DNA of 50,409 nt from Ligilactobacillus ruminis DSM 20403 = NBRC 102161 (GCF_900113455.1 NZ_FOPI01000018.1:1-50409); one strand, 5' to 3'; counted from the first letter of the stretch, positions 24,230 to 31,061 are shown. The notes: generated by a model from the letters alone, not told the origin. Program-made: numbers and translations.

Positions 24230-25150
24230 TCATAAACTCGCAATTTTCTGTGCTATTTCTTTGCTATCTCGTGCTCTTTCCGTTTCCAGTCGGTGAATAT
24301 ACACCGCTCTTGTGACAGAATCATCTGCATGCCCTAGCCGCTCTGCTACCGCCATACTACTAATCCCTTGCGACACCAAATAAGTTGCGTGCTCGTGCCT
24401 CAGCCCGTGTAGCGTTACCTCGGGCACCCCAGCTTTTTGACACGATCTTTTTAGCCAATTGTTAAGTGTAGAGTTATACTGAAACCCCTTTATTTTATAG
24501 AAAATACTCTCGTCCTGATCAGCACCCTTTGCATTTTTCCACAGCATATACAGCACGGCGTCATCTACAACGATCGTTCTAACCGAGTACTTGTTTTTGG
24601 TTGGTACAAAAGACCTCGTTCCTTCCCGATGTTTTTTATAGTCAAGGGTTTTGTTGATAGTGACTGTCTTTTTGTCAAAGTCGACATCGTTAAGCGTGAT
24701 GCCTAGTGCCTCAGCAAATCTCAGCCCAGTTTTCAACAATATCAGAAAAAAGTTCGCCTCAGATGTATTCTCGTGTTTAAGCTCTTTGACCAATTTTTGC
24801 ATGTCTTCGATTTCCATAAATTTTGGCTTTTTGACGCCCGGAGGCTTTCCCCTTGGGATTTTTGCGTCAAAGGTAACGTCACGCTTTAATAGCCCGTCTG
24901 CGTTGTATGCTCGTTTAAGCGCCCACGACAATTGATGATGGAAGTCAATAACCGTTGCTTTTTCTCTCGTTTCCGCGTACTTGTTCAAGATTTGCTGGTA
25001 GTCGTCTGCCGTCATTTTCTCCAAAGACAAGCCCGGCCAATTATCGGCCACAAATCGGCAGTTGGACAGATATTTGCCATATGTCTGTTCGCGGACCTGG
25101 TCCTTTTTGTACGTTTCGATTTCCTTTAAAAAGTAATCCACAAGCAGCAT
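24230..25150 (-). CDS. Second tyrosine recombinase/integrase, inside the early region
   Basis: This is 306 residues with an N-terminal SAM-like core-binding domain (LLVDYFLKEIETYKKDQVREQTYGKYLSNCRFV) and a catalytic domain: TGLRFAEALG (first Arg), PTKNKYSVRT (Lys), LHGLRHEHATYL (HxxR), RLGHADDSVTRAVYIH (His and the nucleophile Tyr). All active residues appear present. AGGGGGGTGATTGA precedes the ATG. It is on the same strand as the early genes and far from the main integrase at 38765, an unusual site. It may be part of an acquired unit. Confidence 0.88.
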   Translation of the reverse strand: MLLVDYFLKEIETYKKDQVREQTYGKYLSNCRFVADNWPGLSLEKMTADDYQQILNKYAETREKATVIDFHHQLSWALKRAYNADGLLKRDVTFDAKIPRGKPPGVKKPKFMEIEDMQKLVKELKHENTSEANFFLILLKTGLRFAEALGITLNDVDFDKKTVTINKTLDYKKHREGTRSFVPTKNKYSVRTIVVDDAVLYMLWKNAKGADQDESIFYKIKGFQYNSTLNNWLKRSCQKAGVPEVTLHGLRHEHATYLVSQGISSMAVAERLGHADDSVTRAVYIHRLETERARDSKEIAQKIASL

Positions 25151-25172
25151 TCAATCACCCCCCTCCTACTTA

Positions 25173-25706
25173 TTATCTGAACCTCCCGGTTGCGATAATA
25201 TGCTTCCTACGCCCTAGATTCCATTCCTTAATCCAGTATTTGACTCGACTGACGGTCATTCCTAATTCCGCACCTATGGTGGCATCGGTGGCTCCGTGAT
25301 TAATCAAGGATTTCAGCTCAGCTTTCTTCTGCTCAACTAACTTGCGATAGGGATCTGATTTGATGAGATTGTACATGCCATGCGCAAGCCAGTATCTTTC
25401 TGACAAACCATACTTCCTGACGATCTTGCTTGCCGCTTCGGGAGTGGAGACGATTGCCTCTCCAATCTCGGCATAAGTCATTCCCTTATCAACCATTTTC
25501 TCGATTTTTTCGCGTGGCGGACGTGCACAGCGCAAATCTGCACCAGTTTTATTCGCATGTATATCGTCCTTTTTCTTCCTGACCTTCCGAACCATTTCAA
25601 CAGCCTTGCAAAGATCCGGATCATTAATTGCATTCAAGTTGTCAAATGCACTCCAGCCATATCTTTCCACAATCATCGTAACCGCTTTTCCAAACTTCAA
25701 TCCCAT
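25173..25706 (-). CDS. HTH DNA-binding phage protein (paralogue of 23065-23553)
   Basis: This is 177 residues. The start (FGKAVTMIVERYGWSAFDNLNAINDPDLCKAVEMV) and first helix-turn-helix (GMTYAEIGEAIVSTPEAASKIVRKYGLSERYWLAH) match the gene at 23065. A second HTH-like segment is at the C-terminus (INHGATDATIGAELGMTVSRVKYWIKEWNLGRRK). TGAGGTGAGACG precedes the ATG. The pair flanks the integrase and methylase-like genes. Role is unknown; regulatory or DNA-binding is inferred. Confidence 0.7.
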   Translation of the reverse strand: MGLKFGKAVTMIVERYGWSAFDNLNAINDPDLCKAVEMVRKVRKKKDDIHANKTGADLRCARPPREKIEKMVDKGMTYAEIGEAIVSTPEAASKIVRKYGLSERYWLAHGMYNLIKSDPYRKLVEQKKAELKSLINHGATDATIGAELGMTVSRVKYWIKEWNLGRRKHIIATGRFR

Positions 25707-25710
25707 CGTC

Positions 25711-25806
25711 TCACCTCACAAGCCAGTTGCATATCAGAAACATCAGCATGCACCAGACAAGAAACACCAAAGACAACAGACACCCGTACTTATTCATGTC
25801 ATTCAT
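25711..25806 (-). CDS. 31-residue membrane peptide
   Basis: A short frame starts at ATG 25806 with GGAGG 7 nt ahead and overlaps the preceding stop (TAATG). The product (MNDMNKYGCLLSLVFLVWCMLMFLICNWLVR) is one membrane helix. Its end carries the ribosome binding site of the next gene, so it fits well as a coupled small gene. Confidence 0.55.
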   Translation of the reverse strand: MNDMNKYGCLLSLVFLVWCMLMFLICNWLVR

Positions 25807-26030
25807 TACTGTTCCTCCAGTTCGTCCAGGAATTCCTGCATGCGCTTGATGTTGGTGTTGATCCAGAGCCTTGTATCGGCGGTTATCTGCCCCGAATTCT
25901 CGTATTCCTTCACTGCCTGTTCAACCCAGCTTTCCAGATGGCCAAGGCAGCTGGCCTCACGTGCAACTGGATTGTCAAATCCGTATTTTGTCTTGTGATT
26001 TCTGCAATAATCCTTCAATGTTTTTTTCAA
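25806..26030 (-). CDS. Small phage protein, 74 residues
   Basis: This starts at TTG 26030 behind AAAGGAGATGTAATT. Sequence KDYCRNHKTKYGFDNPVAREASCLGHLESWVEQAVKEYENSGQITADTRLWINTNIKRMQEFLDELEEQ is helical, with a C...H..C..H-like spread in the first half (YCRNH, CLGH) that might bind a metal. It is tightly followed by a 31-residue membrane peptide. Not recognised. Confidence 0.6.
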   Translation of the reverse strand: MKKTLKDYCRNHKTKYGFDNPVAREASCLGHLESWVEQAVKEYENSGQITADTRLWINTNIKRMQEFLDELEEQ

Positions 26031-26130
26031 AATTACATCTCCTTTGTAATTTCCCGCCTTGAAACAGGCTCAAATTTCAATTTTTCATATTTTTCCAAAA
26101 CTCAATGGCCCGTGCTTCATCCCTCCCAAG

Positions 26131-26166
26131 GGGCGCGCGCCAATGCGTTAGCTTTGACGCGCGCCC
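26131..26166. repeat. GC-only 9-bp hairpin
   Basis: GGGCGCGCG and CGCGCGCCC are perfectly complementary with an 18-nt loop, in a gene-free stretch. There is no T-run on either strand, so it is not a normal terminator. It might be a protein-binding or RNA structural element. Confidence 0.6.
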
Positions 26167-26167
26167 T

Positions 26168-26340
26168 TCAGGCTAGCCCTACTTGCTATTTATCAGCAAA
26201 TAGATTAAAATGAGAATCAAAATGATTTGTTCCAAGGTTGTCACCTCCTTTAGCATCGCAAAATCACAGCTTGCTGTGATAAGATGCGTTAAAAGGAGGT
26301 GGCAACCTTTTTTGGTTCTCAGCAAAAGGGGCTAGCCTGA
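26168..26340. repeat. Nested long inverted repeats around an 18-residue ORF
   Basis: Outer arms TCAGGCTAGCCC (26168-26179) and GGGCTAGCCTGA (26329-26340) are perfect. Middle arms 26234-26257 and 26283-26309 pair over about 24 bp with few mismatches and include CACCTCCTT/AAGGAGGTG. Inner arms ATCACAGC/GCTGTGAT (26263-26280) close the top. The middle and inner arms make one long hairpin in the leader of the small ORF. The plus strand ends the middle hairpin with TTTTTT. Confidence 0.8.
26179..26235 (-). CDS. 18-residue hydrophobic peptide, type I toxin-like
   Basis: From TTG 26235, 6 nt after AAGGAGGTG, the frame reads MEQIILILILIYLLINSK and stops. This is a single, nearly pure hydrophobic helix with a polar end. 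The ribosome binding site and start codon lie in the 3' arm of the long hairpin formed by the leader (26234-26309), so translation should be blocked until the structure opens. A tiny membrane peptide with a sequestered ribosome binding site is the hallmark of type I toxins. No antitoxin RNA promoter is clearly seen. It could instead be a leader peptide. Confidence 0.5.
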   Translation of the reverse strand: MEQIILILILIYLLINSK

Positions 26341-26361
26341 AAAAGTTATTGGGGGATGCTT

Positions 26362-26595
26362 CTATTCATCTTCCATTTCCTGTACGTAACCAATCCGCTT
26401 AGCATTGACATACCCTTTGCATTCAATCGTGTGCCCACTAACCGGTTTGATTTCATCAAACGGGATGAACGCTGCATTCTCAAAATCCTTCTGATCGTTT
26501 GAATACAGGTACAGGAAATCAGCTTCGTCATCATAACCGCTTCTGTCGTCGTGAATCATCAGCGGGTCGTCCAGGTAAATTCTCCACTTTGTCAT
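26362..26595 (-). CDS. Small acidic phage protein, 77 residues
   Basis: The start at ATG 26595 overlaps the preceding stop (ATGA). Sequence MTKWRIYLDDPLMIHDDRSGYDDEADFLYLYSNDQKDFENAAFIPFDEIKPVSGHTIECKG is acidic and beta-like. No family recognised. It is a typical accessory gene of the middle early region, tightly linked to the gene at 26592. Confidence 0.6.
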   Translation of the reverse strand: MTKWRIYLDDPLMIHDDRSGYDDEADFLYLYSNDQKDFENAAFIPFDEIKPVSGHTIECKGYVNAKRIGYVQEMEDE

Positions 26596-26795
26596 TCATT
26601 CAAACCTCTCTTCCACAAATGCGTGTATTTTCTTCTTTGAGCCGTTTTGTTCCTTCCGCGTCTGTTTACTCGTCCATCGTCTGGACTCTTCTCCATGGCT
26701 TTCCTGTGAGCCACAATGATATCTCTGTTCAAACGTGCAAGCAAGTCATGCTCTAATTTGGAGCTTGTAAGTCCGTAGTCTCTTGTGATGCGCAT
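26592..26795 (-). CDS. Small basic phage protein, 67 residues
   Basis: ATG 26795 follows GGAGGCGCTTAG. The C-terminal half is strongly basic (KSPDDGRVNRRGRNKTAQRRKYTHLWKRGLNE), which suggests nucleic acid binding. It overlaps the upstream 46-residue gene and the downstream gene, so these small genes form one operon. Not recognised. Confidence 0.58.
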   Translation of the reverse strand: MRITRDYGLTSSKLEHDLLARLNRDIIVAHRKAMEKSPDDGRVNRRGRNKTAQRRKYTHLWKRGLNE

Positions 26796-26893
26796 CTAAG
26801 CGCCTCCTTCTCTGCTTCTTCAGCAGTTTCAGCTTTGACCAACTTGTTTGTGATGACCTTGCCGATTTTAATGGTCACTAAGTAGTTTTTCAT
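26753..26893 (-). CDS. Small phage protein, 46 residues
   Basis: ATG 26893 has a strong GGAAGGAGGAAAG ahead. The product (MKNYLVTIKIGKVITNKLVKAETAEEAEKEALRCASQ...) has the short beta-alpha pattern seen in many tiny phage proteins. The longer frame reaching 26965 would run through the tRNA-like element and lacks a ribosome binding site, so it was not used. Confidence 0.62.
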   Translation of the reverse strand: MKNYLVTIKIGKVITNKLVKAETAEEAEKEALRCASQETTDLQAPN

Positions 26894-26912
26894 CTTCTTT
26901 CCTCCTTCCAAT

Positions 26913-26967
26913 GCGCCGGCGGAGGACTCGAACCTCCTCATCATGAGATGGACCGTTTCCGGCACAC
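26913..26967 (-). other. tRNA-like element with acceptor and T arms only
   Basis: On the minus strand TGTGCCGG (26967-26960) pairs over 8 bp with CCGGCGCA (26920-26913), with one U-G pair. Just inside is a canonical T arm, GGAGG-TTCGAGT-CCTCC. Only 21 nt lie where D and anticodon arms should be, so it cannot be a normal tRNA. It is either a collapsed tRNA gene or a tRNA mimic. Confidence 0.55.
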
Positions 26968-27236
26968 TTGAGCCTGATTATCCGTACGTTACAACTAATT
27001 TCTTAAAGGAGTTATGCCTAGCAACGGCTAGCCAACCAATTATCGACTCAAGAACAATCAGTCGGCTATGCACGCGTTACGCTTTGAGCGCTGACCATGA
27101 TGCCCGCGTGCTATCTATGACCCGATTTGCGCTACACTTCAGGTTTTCAATTGTGAGTATCCAAACCCGTCAATGCTTGCGTTCTCAAAGTCAAAGACTA
27201 ATATCTTTTTTTTCGCCCCGGAGCATATAGGGGCGA
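26968..27236. other. Gene-free stretch between the tRNA-like element and the tRNA
   Basis: No convincing ORF or ribosome binding site was found on either strand. A small stem CTAGC-CGTT-GCTAG is present near 27030-27044, and the hairpin CGCCCC...GGGGCG (27214-27235) borders the tRNA. Phage tRNA regions often hold decayed tRNA genes, but none is recognisable here. Confidence 0.4.
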
Positions 27237-27309
27237 TGGACCCTGCAGGGCTCGAACCTGCGACCGGACGGTTATGAGCCGTCTGCTCTGCCGACTGAGC
27301 TAAGGGTCC
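27237..27309 (-). tRNA. Phage tRNA with CAU anticodon (Ile2 or Met type)
   Basis: The full cloverleaf is readable on the minus strand: acceptor GGACCCT/AGGGTCC, D arm GCTC...GAGC, anticodon arm GACGG-CTCATAA-CCGTC, T arm GCAGG-TTCGAAC-CCTGC, and A as discriminator base. The GGCTCATAACC loop is like tRNA-Ile2, whose CAU is changed to lysidine-AU to read AUA. Identity as Met cannot be excluded. It lies between DUF1064 and small early genes. Confidence 0.92.
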
Positions 27310-27313
27310 GTGC

Positions 27314-27345
27314 CCATGGCAAATGCAGTGTTTGGTTTGCCATGG
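27314..27345. repeat. 10-bp inverted repeat 5' of the phage tRNA
   Basis: CCATGGCAAA and TTTGCCATGG are perfect arms with a 12-nt loop, between the DUF1064 stop and the tRNA 5' end. No T-run follows on either strand. It may guide tRNA processing or shield the RNA. Confidence 0.65.
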
Positions 27346-27350
27346 TGTGA

Positions 27351-27806
27351 TTATCTGATAATGTCCTGCCAGTCATAATCGATGTTGACCATCGGCACTG
27401 GCTTGACTTTTTTCGTAGTGCCCAGAATGGCGACATTGAAGTAGTTCTTACGCATGACAACCACTTCAACCGGAACACCGTACTTTCTCGCAAACAACGA
27501 GAACTTGAGCTTGGACTTAGGGTCTATGGCATACTCGGTATATCCGTTCTTGACGTCATATACATGCTTGATTGAGCCGTTCTTGTCATACACCACGAAA
27601 TCGCTCTTATATACCGTCTGACGAAGCTTGACTAATTCCAGAGGGAATGTCTCAAGCAACGTAAATCGTTCCTGTGTGGTAAACTGGTAGCCGCTCGGCT
27701 TAAGATAAAGCTGATAGAAGCTTGCTTCCTTCATCGAATCAAATTTAAGACCGTCGATGACAACCTTTTTTCCAAAGTGTGAAGCCGCATGCGTTCTTCT
27801 GTACAT
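27351..27806 (-). CDS. DUF1064 nuclease-like protein (PD-(D/E)XK type)
   Basis: This is 151 residues. FGKKVVIDGLKFDSMKEASFYQLYL, then LRQTVYKSDFVVYDKNGSIKHVYDVKNGY: the E (EASFY), D (SDF) and DxK (DVK) pattern is that of DUF1064, small endonuclease-fold proteins that sit by phage replication genes and may resolve branched DNA. AGGAGATTGTT precedes the ATG. Catalysis is inferred from the motif. Confidence 0.8.
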   Translation of the reverse strand: MYRRTHAASHFGKKVVIDGLKFDSMKEASFYQLYLKPSGYQFTTQERFTLLETFPLELVKLRQTVYKSDFVVYDKNGSIKHVYDVKNGYTEYAIDPKSKLKFSLFARKYGVPVEVVVMRKNYFNVAILGTTKKVKPVPMVNIDYDWQDIIR

Positions 27807-27815
27807 AACAATCTC

Positions 27816-28679
27816 CTATCCGTAAAGTTGATTCTTGAGAGCTTCGATATCTGACAAGGTTTCGCTCATGTTAATGCCTGCGTTCTGCTTGTTCGCCAAG
27901 TCATCGAAGTTCTCCATCGTTTTCTGATTTCCTGGTTTAGCGTGTTTTGATTTAGATGTTCTGTTGTTTTTGTGCTCTGCCTCCAGTGCTTCCGCATCAG
28001 CAAGTGTGCGTGCTTTTCCTTCCCACTGCCGAAGTACCCCACAGACGAACTTCCAATTTCTAACGTTTTTCGCAAGCGCAATCTGCATAGCCTTGATTAT
28101 GATTCCACCAGGCTCTTCAGACTGGCTGCTCCACTCGTCGTACGTATGTCTCAATTCTTCCGCCATGTAGCTGTTAAGCAGGCCGAAGTTGGTCTTATAA
28201 AAGTCGACTACTTTGGCGAAGCCGCCGCAGCCGGTTGTCTGTTTCTGCTGATCCTCTATGTTAACTAAACTAGTATCAACGACTGCGTTTTCGTTTAAGT
28301 TAGTATTGTTTTGGTTAGTACTTGTTAGTGTTCGATTATCCAATGTAGGATAATCCAATGTAGGTTTATCCAACTTTGGAAAATCGAACATAGGCTGTTC
28401 AGACAAAATCCACTTGCTTTCACGAAGAATTCCTTTATCATCCCTGTTTCGATATCGTTTAAGATATCCGTGCTCTTCTAACTCCTTTAGCCCCGCTCTG
28501 AGCGAAGCCCTTCCGTCAGTAGAATGCTTCAGAACCTCAACTTCGTAGAAATCCCATGAATCACTTTGGGACCACAAATAAGCAAACAAACCCTTTGCCT
28601 TCCAACTCAGTTGGGTGTTATTAAGCACGCCGTTATTGATGATTGTGAATCCGCTGCGCTTCATCTTCTCCACTCTCAT
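27816..28679 (-). CDS. DnaD-domain replication initiator / replisome organiser
   Basis: This is 287 residues from ATG 28679, set by GGAGAGATAGTC. Residues 1-90 form a winged-helix domain (FTIINNGVLNNTQLSWKAKGLFAYLWSQ...), the linker has tandem PTLDYPTLDNRTL repeats, and residues 160-235 are DnaD-like (VVDFYKTNFGLLNSYMAEELRHTYDEW... NWKFVCGVLRQWEGK). Such proteins bind the phage origin and load helicase. The repeats in the linker are encoded by iterons that probably are the origin itself. Confidence 0.85.
   Translation of the reverse strand: MRVEKMKRSGFTIINNGVLNNTQLSWKAKGLFAYLWSQSDSWDFYEVEVLKHSTDGRASLRAGLKELEEHGYLKRYRNRDDKGILRESKWILSEQPMFDFPKLDKPTLDYPTLDNRTLTSTNQNNTNLNENAVVDTSLVNIEDQQKQTTGCGGFAKVVDFYKTNFGLLNSYMAEELRHTYDEWSSQSEEPGGIIIKAMQIALAKNVRNWKFVCGVLRQWEGKARTLADAEALEAEHKNNRTSKSKHAKPGNQKTMENFDDLANKQNAGINMSETLSDIEALKNQLYG
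28335..28394. repeat. Four 15-bp iterons, candidate phage replication origin
   Basis: Contiguous units ATTATCCAATGTAGG, ATAATCCAATGTAGG, TTTATCCAACTTTGG and AAAATCGAACATAGG lie inside the initiator gene. Origins made of iterons within the initiator gene are known from lambda (in O) and several Gram-positive phages. The two first units are nearly identical. Confidence 0.75.
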
Positions 28680-28751
28680 GACTATCTCTCCTTCCTTTCC
28701 GATTCGGGCATCCCACCCGTCCGGTGTCATACGGCCACTGCCCAAGCTTCC

Positions 28752-29561
28752 TTACTCAACTTCAATATCCGCAGCACTTGTGAACGCCGTGATTTGCTTC
28801 GTCGCCCTGCAGTACTCGCAATGACCGCACCGCTCCGGTTCAGCCCTGCCGGCAATCAGGTCAGCTATATGATCCTGATGTTCCTTGACGTCTTCCAAAG
28901 CCTCCTTGAGATACTCCTGATCCTGTTCGGAATTGAAACTGAAAGCGTCATGGTCGCATGGTGTCTGCTTTGACACCGCGAAGATGAACGGCTGGCACTC
29001 AACGCCAAACGTCTGCTTGATGAGCTCGGTGTATACCGCCATCTGAATGTAATATCCGTATGCCTTGATGAACGGCACCTTGCGACGCTCATCCTTGTCC
29101 CAGAACCCCTTGTGAATGTCTGCCGTGGTCTTGATGTCGCAGAAGTACTGCTTGTCAAGATTGAGACTGTCGATTTTACCCTTCCACTGATGGCCGAAGA
29201 TATCTCCAGTCACAATCACTTCCTTTTCGCCGACACTGTACAGGTTATTGAACACCTGATCAGCCTCCAGACACTTAATCATGTTGTCGCCGACCTTGTA
29301 CGGAGCACGAAGCGCACCGCTTTTGGTCATCATTGCGTCCTTGTTTTTCTCGATAAATGCAGAGTGACTGGTCTCGCTCTCAAAGTAGCTGTGCACGTAG
29401 TTCCCTACGAGCAGAGCGGTAGGATCCATGACGGGCATGTATTCCCCGTTCAGCTTGGCCAGCGCAAACGCCTCGCACCGCCTGAAGTCCTTGTAGAGCG
29501 ACGTACTCATGTAGTCAAAGCTTGTCGCGTTATCGTAGTAGTTTTCCGCTGTAAGTTCCAT
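28752..29561 (-). CDS. PD-(D/E)XK exonuclease-like protein paired with RecT
   Basis: This is 269 residues. SFDYMSTSLYKDFRRCEAFALAKL opens it, GNYVHSYFE carries the His, VTGDIFGHQWKGKIDSLNLDKQYFCDIKTT has the D...D/ExK core, AYGYYIQMAVYTEL is the Q-motif helix, and CGHCEYC near the end is a Cys cluster like Cas4 or AddB nucleases. With RecT next to it, it probably resects DNA ends for phage recombination. Start ATG 29561 with AAAGGAGAATGAAAA. Confidence 0.82.
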   Translation of the reverse strand: MELTAENYYDNATSFDYMSTSLYKDFRRCEAFALAKLNGEYMPVMDPTALLVGNYVHSYFESETSHSAFIEKNKDAMMTKSGALRAPYKVGDNMIKCLEADQVFNNLYSVGEKEVIVTGDIFGHQWKGKIDSLNLDKQYFCDIKTTADIHKGFWDKDERRKVPFIKAYGYYIQMAVYTELIKQTFGVECQPFIFAVSKQTPCDHDAFSFNSEQDQEYLKEALEDVKEHQDHIADLIAGRAEPERCGHCEYCRATKQITAFTSAADIEVE

Positions 29562-29564
29562 TTT

Positions 29565-30338
29565 TCATTCTCCTTTTGAGTATTCTTCTGCCGGATTGAA
29601 CAAATCTACCGGGCGCGGTTCGCGTTGGAATTCTTCCGTTTCCTGTTGCTGAACGTGTTCCGGATCCATCGCCTGTGCAATCAGGGCGTCAGCCTTGTTC
29701 TTGGCCTTGCTGTTTTCGGTCGCCTGCACCTGCTTCTTTGTCTGCTGCATCTGCATTTGTCCGTCGTCATCTTCCGTGTAGAGCGCCCCGAGAGTTTCCG
29801 GGAACGCTTCACGCAGGGCATTCACGATGGCCGTCTTCCGGATCATCGTTGCCGGCATGGTCTTCCAGGTTGACTGACCTTTGGAAAATTCACTAAGCGA
29901 AATCTCAACCCTGACGGGAATATCCCTGTCTTTGCGGTACACCTCACACCAGCCGCCGACAAGCTGATCAAAGTCCGGTACTGTAAAGGCACCGTTGCGG
30001 AACTCAACCCCGTTGTTATTCACAACAATTACGCCCGCTTTAAGGCCGTTGTACTGAGGATGAGACTCAGCACGTTTCATGAAGGCCTCTTTCGACGTGA
30101 TAAGCTGTGCGGGCTTATCTCCGAATTTGACAATGAAGGCCTCATTCAGGAACGGATTAAGATGCTGAAACTTACACAGGTTAAGGAACATCGCAATTTC
30201 CTGTCCGGTAACTTCTTTGGAATTGCCGCGGACAAGATAGTCCCTCACGATGCTTGGAGAAAGTGTCACGTCATCGCCGTTTGCCTTGAATGTAATGCTT
30301 CTTTGTGTTTGTTGCTTCTGCAATTGATTCATTTCCAT
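29565..30338 (-). CDS. recT: RecT-family single-strand annealing recombinase
   Basis: This is 257 residues with the RecT core: VTGQEIAMFLNLCKFQHLNPFLNEAFIVKFG, AQLITSKEAFMKRAESHPQYNGLKAG, FTVPDFDQLVGGWCEVYRKDRDIPVRVEISLSEF, and MPATMIRKTAIVNALREAFP. It anneals complementary strands during phage recombination and replication. The Gln-rich C-terminal tail is acidic. GGGAGG lies 8 nt before ATG. It is the first of the replication-recombination block. Confidence 0.93.
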   Translation of the reverse strand: MEMNQLQKQQTQRSITFKANGDDVTLSPSIVRDYLVRGNSKEVTGQEIAMFLNLCKFQHLNPFLNEAFIVKFGDKPAQLITSKEAFMKRAESHPQYNGLKAGVIVVNNNGVEFRNGAFTVPDFDQLVGGWCEVYRKDRDIPVRVEISLSEFSKGQSTWKTMPATMIRKTAIVNALREAFPETLGALYTEDDDGQMQMQQTKKQVQATENSKAKNKADALIAQAMDPEHVQQQETEEFQREPRPVDLFNPAEEYSKGE

Positions 30339-30386
30339 TTTTATTTCCTCCCAAAGTGTGCTATACTTAGCACGTGTTAATTCTGT

Positions 30387-30412
30387 ACCGCCCTTATATC
30401 GGGCGGTTTTTT
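30387..30412 (+). terminator. Plus-strand terminator-like hairpin
   Basis: ACCGCCC-TTATATC-GGGCGGT followed by T residues on the plus strand. It faces against the minus-strand early genes around it, as does the one at 22854. Just left of it GTGCTA-TACT-TAGCAC (30357-30372) forms another small hairpin. Confidence 0.6.
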
Positions 30413-30635
30413 AGTATCCTAACTTGTCCAGTTCTTCGAGCATGTCCCACAGGTCCTGCCTTACCGGTTCCCATTTCCGCCAGTCTTTATAAGTCAGCTC
30501 ATCCAAGGCACAAAGCAAGCTATACGGTTTCTTGGCTTGCTTCACGAAGGCCTTAACAATTTCCTCCGGTTCTTTAGGCTGTTCGACTCCCGTCCTAGGG
30601 TCAATCATCAGACAGGCATCTTTCTTGTATTCCAT
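30411..30635 (-). CDS. Small phage protein, 74 residues
   Basis: ATG 30635 follows the previous stop closely, with GGGAGGTGAGTAA ahead. Sequence MEYKKDACLMIDPRTGVEQPKEPEEIVKAFVKQAKKPYSLLCALDELTYKDWRKWEPVRQDLWDMLEELDKLGY is helical. Not recognised; part of the early operon ahead of RecT. Confidence 0.6.
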   Translation of the reverse strand: MEYKKDACLMIDPRTGVEQPKEPEEIVKAFVKQAKKPYSLLCALDELTYKDWRKWEPVRQDLWDMLEELDKLGY

Positions 30636-30839
30636 TTACTCACCTCCCTTCAGTGCAGCTTCAAACAGATGCAAAGAGCGTCTGTCCAGTCTTTCAAGGC
30701 TGTCCATCAACTCGGACCTGTTCCACGCCGTATCAAGTGACTGTTCAAGTGACCAGTCATCATCTGGCACAATATCGCCCACGGTGTACTGCTTGAGGAT
30801 TCTGTTCCTCGTCTGTTTAACTCCTGCTAAAACGTTCAT
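30636..30839 (-). CDS. Small phage protein, 67 residues
   Basis: ATG 30839 follows AAAGGAGGAACAAAAA. Sequence MNVLAGVKQTRNRILKQYTVGDIVPDDDWSLEQSLDTAWNRSELMDSLERLDRRSLHLFEAALKGGE is helical and acidic. It directly abuts the next gene. Not recognised. Confidence 0.58.
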   Translation of the reverse strand: MNVLAGVKQTRNRILKQYTVGDIVPDDDWSLEQSLDTAWNRSELMDSLERLDRRSLHLFEAALKGGE

Positions 30840-30861
30840 TTTTTGTTCCTCCTTTTAAATA

Positions 30862-30999
30862 CTAGATAAGGCGTTCATAGGCCTTACATAAATCACCCAA
30901 CGCCGCTATAATCCGCGCTTCTTCCAACGGTTCGTGCGGTGCTTTCAATTCATCAACTAACACGCTGATTAAGTTCAGCGTTTCTACTTTCAAACTCAT
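30862..30999 (-). CDS. Small phage protein, 45 residues
   Basis: ATG 30999 with AGGAGGAATTATT ahead gives MSLKVETLNLISVLVDELKAPHEPLEEARIIAALGDLCKAYERLI, one amphipathic helical hairpin. The strong ribosome binding site supports it. It is divergent from the plus-strand gene at 31062, with 62 bp between. Confidence 0.6.
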   Translation of the reverse strand: MSLKVETLNLISVLVDELKAPHEPLEEARIIAALGDLCKAYERLI

Positions 31000-31061
31000 A
31001 ATAATTCCTCCTGCTGGTGTTATAATTGACCCATCTCCTTGTAGAAAGGAGGTGAGATCAT

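Noticed and set aside
24230-25150. Prophage boundary (a second prophage) at the internal integrase
   Set aside because: Genes on both sides belong to one continuous phage order (replication on the right, late control and packaging on the left) with tight overlaps, so no boundary is needed.
26894-26965. N-terminal extension of the 46-residue protein through the tRNA-like element
   Set aside because: No ribosome binding site upstream, and the internal ATG has an excellent one.
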